A DNA stretch of 22,857 nucleotides, taken from positions 1 through 22,857 of IMG/VR virus record IMGVR_UViG_3300021963_000692; one strand, written 5' to 3'. Both the position numbers and the translations under genes were made by a program. The stretch's first letter is position 1; every line of letters begins with the position of its first letter. Source of the stretch: a virus. This document shows positions 17,199-21,821 of the stretch, piece by piece. The notes beneath the pieces are model-generated. The model had not been told where the DNA came from, did not search any database, and worked only from the letters and a program-made list of their open reading frames with translations.

Positions 17199-18452
17199 TT
17201 ATGCTGTTTGGTTTAATTTACTCAATATATTATCTAATTTAGATTGTATTGATGCAAATGTTGCTCTATTAACAGGACCTATTGCAGTTGGTCCTGATGG
17301 TGTAAGGTATTGCTGGTCTAATATTGCCTGAAGTAATTCATTTAATAATTCTACCAATTTTTTACCTTTAACCATTGCTTCTAAGTCTTCACTTCCCAAA
17401 AATATAGAACCCTTACCACTTACTATATTAACATCTCTATCAGCAGTTACAATATTAATATCATCACCAACACTAATATCCATTCCTAATTTAGTATCAA
17501 TAGAAACTGCGCCATCGGATACTATTCCAAAATTCTTTTTAGAATATATTAATGTTTCTGCATTCTTTGATGAAAGAATTATTCTACCAGAACTCAATAA
17601 CATCTGGTCTCCTATTAATTTTGGTAAATCACCAAATGAATCAGGCTGTGTTTTGAAATCAGATTTTCCTTTATCATCAACAGTACCAGGAATGAATCCA
17701 GATTGATGTTGCCCAGATGTCATAGCTATAATACTACCATCACGATTTACATCTTCCTCTATACCAACTCCTCTTTCTTTTTTATTATTTTCCGAAGATT
17801 CTCTATTTCTTATTATTAATGTTGGAGCAAACGCTGGTTTTCTATTACCAGTTTCATCTTGCTCTCCATTTGAATTATTATAAGCTGAGAATCTTATTGA
17901 TTGTCCAAATCTACTTTCTATTAAGGTATCACCTTCATACAACTTTAATTTGTGTACGCCTGTTTGAGGTTGGTAATACGTTCCAAAAGAACCCCCATCT
18001 TTTGATTCATCTTGATTAGTACCTACAATTTTAGTTTGTGAGGTAGATTGATAATTATTTACAGTTTGTTTTTCATCCTTTTCAGGAGAAAAGTTTTTTG
18101 CATTTGAATTTATAAATGCTGTTTCTGTGGGATTATCATCCAAACCTATTCTTCTATAATAAAAATTACCTTGCTCACCTTCATAAATTTCAACTTGTTC
18201 ATTTAAAATTGGTAAACTTTTAAAATTTTTATCAAATGGATTTGCTTTTGGTAATTGTTGAGCTGGGATTGATAAATCACTACTTTGTCTATATCGTATT
18301 TGCCCTATTGATTGAGAACCTAATTTATCTGCTTTAGCAAGAGAATCGTTTTCATCAAGTATTATATGAGCAACAAAACCTACTTTTTTAGTTAAATCTT
18401 GCTTTTGTACATCTACATTATTATTAGCCGATATCCTACTTAGCCTATCCAT
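17199..18452 (-). CDS. Baseplate hub/spike protein gp5-like, without lysozyme domain
   Basis: This 417-aa protein starts with an OB-fold-type region (KKVGFVAHIILDENDSLA, then SIGQIRYRQSSD, LPILNEQVEIYEGEQGNFYY). The second half of the fold is near 165-255 (VHKLKLYEGDTLIESRFGQS, APTLIIRN, EDVNRDGSIIAMTSGQ), a pattern characteristic of gp5 spike proteins in T4-like phages of marine bacteria. Residues about 300-370 look like a short beta-helix (DGAVSIDTKLGMDISVGDD, DRDVNIVSGKGSIFLG), as in the T4 gp5 C-terminal needle. T4 gp5 carries a lysozyme domain between these parts; here there is only a linker rich in Asn/Glu/Lys. The C-terminal LLNELLQAIL...LDNILSKL segment is helical. The two genes that follow encode the wall-degrading domains instead. 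Confidence 0.85.
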   Translation of the reverse strand: MDRLSRISANNNVDVQKQDLTKKVGFVAHIILDENDSLAKADKLGSQSIGQIRYRQSSDLSIPAQQLPKANPFDKNFKSLPILNEQVEIYEGEQGNFYYRRIGLDDNPTETAFINSNAKNFSPEKDEKQTVNNYQSTSQTKIVGTNQDESKDGGSFGTYYQPQTGVHKLKLYEGDTLIESRFGQSIRFSAYNNSNGEQDETGNRKPAFAPTLIIRNRESSENNKKERGVGIEEDVNRDGSIIAMTSGQHQSGFIPGTVDDKGKSDFKTQPDSFGDLPKLIGDQMLLSSGRIILSSKNAETLIYSKKNFGIVSDGAVSIDTKLGMDISVGDDINIVTADRDVNIVSGKGSIFLGSEDLEAMVKGKKLVELLNELLQAILDQQYLTPSGPTAIGPVNRATFASIQSKLDNILSKLNQTA

Positions 18453-18453
18453 A

Positions 18454-18846
18454 TTATTTCATTTTCTTTTTTAACTCCTCCATTTCAAATTCCAAATCAT
18501 CCACTCTTTCAACTTCTTCTTTAGTGTTTTCTAAATCTCTAAGTAATTGCTCTTTCTCAAATGGTGATAAGAATCCTTCTTGTCCTTCGGTCTTTTTATC
18601 AGCGGCCACAATCTTAGTTGCAATAGCTGCTAATTTAACCAAGTGGTCATCGTTCTTAATCGAACTATCTATTAATGAATTAATCAATGGTCCTAGGTTT
18701 CCCATATCGCTTGGACTTCTAACCATATTTTTTAAATCATTGATTAAATCGCTGATTCTTGCTTTCTTATGTACTTGGTTGTTGTATATATCCTGAAATA
18801 ACCCATTTAGGGATTTACCTGGAAATAATTCGAAATCGTTTGACAT
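18454..18846 (-). CDS. 130-aa helical protein preceding the spike gene, unknown function
   Basis: I do not recognise a named family. It is largely helical: LFQDIYNNQVHKKARISDLI at the start, a central LGPLINSLIDSSIKNDDHLV, and a strongly charged coiled-coil C-terminus (KEQLLRDLENTKEEVERVDD onward, ending KKKMK). It is the first gene of the spike-lysin unit, 26 bases after an exact ATATTTATA element, and its TAA lies one base before the spike ATG (TAATATG), so the two are likely translated together. Coupling to the spike suggests a hub-assembly or small structural role, which is inference. Confidence 0.6.
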   Translation of the reverse strand: MSNDFELFPGKSLNGLFQDIYNNQVHKKARISDLINDLKNMVRSPSDMGNLGPLINSLIDSSIKNDDHLVKLAAIATKIVAADKKTEGQEGFLSPFEKEQLLRDLENTKEEVERVDDLEFEMEELKKKMK

Positions 18847-18872
18847 ATTAATATATTTACATTTTGTATGTA

Positions 18873-18881
18873 TATAAATAT
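18873..18881 (-). promoter_or_regulatory. ATATTTATA promoter-like element for the spike-lysin unit
   Basis: The minus strand reads ACCATATTTATATACATAC. It is an exact 9-mer with ACATA one base after it, 26 bases before the ATG at 18846, in the 56-base gap after the Ntn-hydrolase gene. Confidence 0.6.
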
Positions 18882-18902
18882 GGTTCTATTAAAATGTTGA
18901 AA

Positions 18903-19718
18903 TTAAACTGGGATTACTTCAATAGTAATTTTAGGTTGGTATCCTTCAGGTAGTTGTCTATTAATACCTTTGAATTCGTTTACTTTATTCTTAAAGTATG
19001 TTATTTGTAATATACGGTCTGTCAAATTCATTACCGTTTGCGAAGAAGTAGACATTTCTTCAGTGTCTCTTTTCATATTCAATTGAGGTTTTGTTGGGAA
19101 GTATTCCTTTCTCATAGCTTGTGCTATTTGTTTCCAATCTTCCACTTTATCAACTGACTTCTCAGCTGATATCTTTCTCATTTTTGAACTTAGATATTTC
19201 TCACCATTTGTGTATCCAGCATCGGTGAACATGTGTCCGTGGTTTGTACGAACAACAGGCGATTCGGAGTTTTGAAGTTTAACATCAGGCTTATGCTTTG
19301 ATGTAGTTTCGATACTAACCATGTGTTTTGGTGATGATACAAATGTATGACCTTTCAAAGATAATCCACTCTTACCCTTATATGATAGTGCAGCTCGTAC
19401 CGCATCCATTAGGGTAGGTTGTTTGATGATGTTTCTCATCTTATCTCCATCAGGTCCTGGCTTTCCACCTTTCTTTACAATCTTATGTTCCGCTTCATCA
19501 TGTCCAACTAATAGTGCAGAGTTTACTACACCAATTCCGTTCTCATTTAATCCTTCACTCCAATCAGTTATTAAATCATGCAGATATGCAACTTCTACAC
19601 CATCGATGATAGTGTGTACAATTTCTAAAGATGGGTTATAAGCTCTATCTCTATTTTTAGCTAGGATAAATTTATCTTTAATTTCCTTAGATACAATGAT
19701 GCACTCTGAAAGTTTCAT
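18903..19718 (-). CDS. Ntn-hydrolase (choloylglycine hydrolase / C45 / NRDE-like superfamily)
   Basis: This 271-aa protein shows the core motifs of N-terminal-nucleophile hydrolases of the choloylglycine/C45/NRDE type: Cys6 followed after 15 residues by KNRDRAY (compare GRNMD in bile-salt hydrolase and NRDE in TANGO2-like proteins), DWSEGLNENGIGVVNSAL with Asn58, VVRTNHGHMF with Asn159, and STSSQTVMNLTDRILQITYF near 223-242. These enzymes hydrolyse amide bonds of small molecules after the residues before the Cys are removed, which leaves it as the N-terminal nucleophile. Here the leader is MKLSE, five residues, and it matches the (L/I)xE cleavage consensus of T4-type prohead proteases. The substrate is unknown: a host acyl-amide, signal, lipid or peptide bond is possible. 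It is the last gene of the 21787-18903 unit, and its ATG abuts the preceding TAA (TAAATG). Confidence 0.82.
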   Translation of the reverse strand: MKLSECIIVSKEIKDKFILAKNRDRAYNPSLEIVHTIIDGVEVAYLHDLITDWSEGLNENGIGVVNSALLVGHDEAEHKIVKKGGKPGPDGDKMRNIIKQPTLMDAVRAALSYKGKSGLSLKGHTFVSSPKHMVSIETTSKHKPDVKLQNSESPVVRTNHGHMFTDAGYTNGEKYLSSKMRKISAEKSVDKVEDWKQIAQAMRKEYFPTKPQLNMKRDTEEMSTSSQTVMNLTDRILQITYFKNKVNEFKGINRQLPEGYQPKITIEVIPV

Positions 19719-20360
19719 TTAGTTGATATAGCAATTAAGTTCATATTCGTTTTGCCCACCATGTAAACTTCTTGTTTTAGAACCATCTGAATTTCTCTTA
19801 TAAGTTCCCATACCATAAACTTGGATATGTAACATTTTCTTTTGAGGTTTACCATTTTTAGTTAATTCAACAGAGAATCTATTTGTTTTACCGTCCGATG
19901 GTTTTCTAGGGCCCATGCCAATTTTTCTAAATGCATCTTCATCATCAACTTCATATCCTTTCTTTTCTGCATATTCTTTAGCAGTATTGATAGCTGTTGT
20001 ATATGTTTTATGATAAACCATATACTCAGATTTTGCTTCGGTTATGGATTCATTAACTCCTTCAAATAATCTAACAGAAAGAATTACATCTTTACCTATA
20101 TTTAAATTTCTTACTTTATGTCTTTCCAAATCATAAGATGGGTTACCAATTGTATTTGCTTTAGCAACTACACCATTCTTAATAAAGTGTGGTTGTAATC
20201 CAGAGTAGTTATCATCTCTAAATATGAAAACATTATTAGGTAATTCTTTAGATATTTTAATTATCTTCTTTAAACCTTCTTTACCCATAAAGCAACCACC
20301 CTTACAAGCAGTTCCTCCGTAAGTTTGTCCTTTTATAAATGCTTCTTTTAAACTTATCAT
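19719..20360 (-). CDS. 213-aa two-part protein of unknown function with (L/I)xE motifs
   Basis: I do not recognise a named family. Residues 1-6 read MISLKE, followed by a Cys/Gly-rich patch (GTACKGGCFMG, two Cys four apart). A first module (to about 104) has IIKISKELPNNVFIFRDDN and ILSVRLFEG. A second module (about 109-213) runs from YMVYHKTYTTAINTAKEYA to NRFSVELTKNGKPQKKMLHI and ends in QNEYELNCYIN; similar endings occur in unnamed proteins of T4-like phages. LKE|A at residues 4-7 and ITE|A at 106-109, the latter right between the modules, fit the T4 prohead-protease consensus (L/I)xE. The ATG is one base after the previous TAA (TAATATG), and the stop abuts the Ntn-hydrolase start. Virion or internal protein status is inferred. 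Confidence 0.6.
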   Translation of the reverse strand: MISLKEAFIKGQTYGGTACKGGCFMGKEGLKKIIKISKELPNNVFIFRDDNYSGLQPHFIKNGVVAKANTIGNPSYDLERHKVRNLNIGKDVILSVRLFEGVNESITEAKSEYMVYHKTYTTAINTAKEYAEKKGYEVDDEDAFRKIGMGPRKPSDGKTNRFSVELTKNGKPQKKMLHIQVYGMGTYKRNSDGSKTRSLHGGQNEYELNCYIN

Positions 20361-20361
20361 A

Positions 20362-20631
20362 TTAAAATGCTATTGAAATGTAATCACCATCAGCTTCAAT
20401 CCAACGAACTTTTAAAGATAATAATTTTTTCAAATCATCAGCTTCGAATCTATAATTACCATGCCCACCACTTACTTTTATATCTACAATGAACCCATGT
20501 ATTCCATCAAATATAGAATCTACTTTACCACCAATTAATTTTTCAAAAGCCATTACTTGCTTTTGTTGAGTTGGCTGTAAATCTTTTAATTGTACTTCCG
20601 ATGCTTCGTTTAGTTGCGATAATTTTATCAT
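20362..20631 (-). CDS. 89-aa protein of unknown function
   Basis: I do not recognise a family. The N-terminus MIKLSQLNEAS resembles the short leader peptides of its neighbours and contains LNE|A, a fit to the T4-type prohead-protease consensus. The rest is a compact alpha/beta pattern: helix QKQVMAFEKLIGGK, strands GFIVDIKVSGGHGNYRFE, helix ADDLKKLLSL, and strand YISIAF at the end. There is no signal peptide or Cys motif. The ATG abuts the TAA of the membrane-protein gene (TAAATG), and the downstream ATG lies one base after its TAA, so it is embedded in a coupled operon. Confidence 0.6.
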   Translation of the reverse strand: MIKLSQLNEASEVQLKDLQPTQQKQVMAFEKLIGGKVDSIFDGIHGFIVDIKVSGGHGNYRFEADDLKKLLSLKVRWIEADGDYISIAF

Positions 20632-21279
20632 TTATTTTTTTAATTTAATTTTCCAATAAACACCACCTCTAACATATGGAGTAAATCCACCATTTGTACC
20701 ATCAGTTGTTTGATTATTAACACCTAATCCTAATTGGTATATCTTATCTTTCTTAGTATTGATTAGAACACCAGCTCCTACTGAACTTACAAAATCTGCT
20801 TTATTAAATCCACCTTCTAAACCATAGAATACTTTAGTCTTAGGTAATTCCTTTACGATTGTAGTTTCTTTGATAGTTCTTTGTTTAACGTTTGCATTAA
20901 AAGTTCTACCTAAGATTTTGTTTTGTGAAATAGTATCAGTTACAGCCACAGTTCCTAATGAATCAGGCAATACTAGCACATCCTTATATAATACCTTTGA
21001 ATAGTAATCTTTTAATAGAGCCATAGTATCAATAACAGCTGGAATGATTACTTCTTTCTCCACAATTGTTTCATGGTAGATATCTTCACCCTTTTTAGTT
21101 ACTACTTTAGTCTTTACGATATCAACCGTATCGATTTCGTGCTTAATTACTTCATATGCTTTACCAGCTATGAATACTTTCTTACCTGGCATAACTCCAC
21201 CTGGGTTAAACCACTCCAATAAAACGAATATAATCAATACTGCGATTACTATATTCTTAAAGTTCAACAAATTTTTCAT
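20632..21279 (-). CDS. Single-pass membrane protein with C-terminal beta-hairpin domain
   Basis: The 215 aa start with a short basic N-terminus (MKNLLNFK), then one hydrophobic helix (about residues 9-25, NIVIAVLIIFVLLEWF). A periplasm-type region rich in Val/Thr/Lys strands follows (VDIVKTKVVTKKGEDIYHET, VEKEVIIPAVIDT). The C-terminus has alternating strands typical of small beta-barrel or OM-like domains (FYGLEGGFNK, SSVGAGVLIN, YQLGLGVNNQT, TPYVRGGVYWKIKLKK). No lipobox is present, so a classical o-spanin or u-spanin is not supported, but an inner-membrane anchor reaching toward the outer membrane fits the layout. A role in lysis, host-envelope change or DNA entry is possible and unproven. 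It is preceded by a 12-base gap after a candidate small ORF. Confidence 0.65.
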   Translation of the reverse strand: MKNLLNFKNIVIAVLIIFVLLEWFNPGGVMPGKKVFIAGKAYEVIKHEIDTVDIVKTKVVTKKGEDIYHETIVEKEVIIPAVIDTMALLKDYYSKVLYKDVLVLPDSLGTVAVTDTISQNKILGRTFNANVKQRTIKETTIVKELPKTKVFYGLEGGFNKADFVSSVGAGVLINTKKDKIYQLGLGVNNQTTDGTNGGFTPYVRGGVYWKIKLKK

Positions 21280-21291
21280 AATGTATTTTTT

Positions 21292-21411
21292 TTAATTTAT
21301 TTCGTGATTATCATCGTTACTCAAATACTTAAATTGCTTTTGCATACCATTCCAATAATTATCATCATCAGGATTTTCATGTTTATTAAAAATGTTTATT
21401 TTATTTAACAA
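21292..21411 (-). CDS. Possible small ORF, non-ATG start, in the gap after the 117-aa gene
   Basis: The 154-base gap between the 117-aa stop and the membrane-protein start contains an open frame that ends at TAA 21292-21294 and stays open back to 21456. Read from a TTG at 21409-21411 it gives 39 residues, LLNKINIFNKHENPDDDNYW then NGMQKQFKYLSNDDNHEIN, with a normal hydrophilic composition. An internal ATG would give only 17 residues. The frame is +1 relative to the 117-aa gene, so it could also be a shifted C-terminal extension or a decayed gene. An AGGA lies nine bases before the TTG, but other genes here do not use Shine-Dalgarno sequences. Low confidence. Confidence 0.25.
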   Translation of the reverse strand: MLNKINIFNKHENPDDDNYWNGMQKQFKYLSNDDNHEIN

Positions 21412-21433
21412 TCCTTTTAATCCTTTTTCATCT

Positions 21434-21787
21434 TTACTTTTTTTGATAGTCCGCTTTTAATTTATCATATTCTTTCTTTCTATCTTTGTAAAATTTATCC
21501 ATATCATTCTCATATCCTTTAAGTCCATTTTGAGTAGCCAATACCATTGCCGCTTTTCTAGCAGGATGTGTGATTGGATATCCCATAGCTGTTTTTACAG
21601 ATATTTCATTTCCAGTTTCAGAATTTTTTACTTTTAATTTTTCAAATTTATCTCTTAATTCTTTATTCTTTTTTACCAATTCAAGTCTTTTTGCTCTTGC
21701 AGCTGGGGTTTCTCTACGATGAGTCCCACCCAATACTGCAGCAAATATGAATTCGTTTAATAAAGATTTTAATTTAATATCTGCCAT
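21434..21787 (-). CDS. 117-aa basic helical protein of unknown function with leader-like N-terminus
   Basis: I do not recognise a named family. The start MADIKLKSLLNEF contains LNE|F, fitting the (L/I)xE cleavage pattern of T4-type prohead proteases, followed by a short hydrophobic FIFAAVLGG. The rest is a strongly basic helix-rich chain (TPAARAKRLELVKKNKELRD, NDMDKFYKDRKKEYDKLKAD) with a central GYPITHPARKAAMV. High positive charge and small size are what T4 internal head proteins look like, so a DNA-binding, packaged protein is one reading; the virion-assembly reading is equally open. It is the first gene after the ATATTTATA element at 21804-21812. Confidence 0.55.
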   Translation of the reverse strand: MADIKLKSLLNEFIFAAVLGGTHRRETPAARAKRLELVKKNKELRDKFEKLKVKNSETGNEISVKTAMGYPITHPARKAAMVLATQNGLKGYENDMDKFYKDRKKEYDKLKADYQKK

Positions 21788-21803
21788 TTAATTGTTTTAT
21801 GTG

Positions 21804-21812
21804 TATAAATAT
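21804..21812 (-). promoter_or_regulatory. ATATTTATA promoter-like element for the small-protein/Ntn-hydrolase unit
   Basis: The minus strand reads TCAATATTTATACACATAAA. It is an exact 9-mer with the ACATA extension one base after it, 16 bases before the ATG at 21787, inside the 34-base gap after the beta-barrel gene. Confidence 0.6.
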
Positions 21813-21821
21813 TGATTTATT

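Noticed and set aside
20632-21279. Classical two-component or unimolecular spanin
   Set aside because: There is no lipobox in this protein and no embedded or overlapping lipoprotein gene nearby.
21434-21460. Programmed -1 frameshift at the A AAA AAG heptamer ending the 117-aa gene
   Set aside because: The heptamer is in the right phase, but the -1 frame meets TAA after six codons and does not enter the longer open frame, which is +1.
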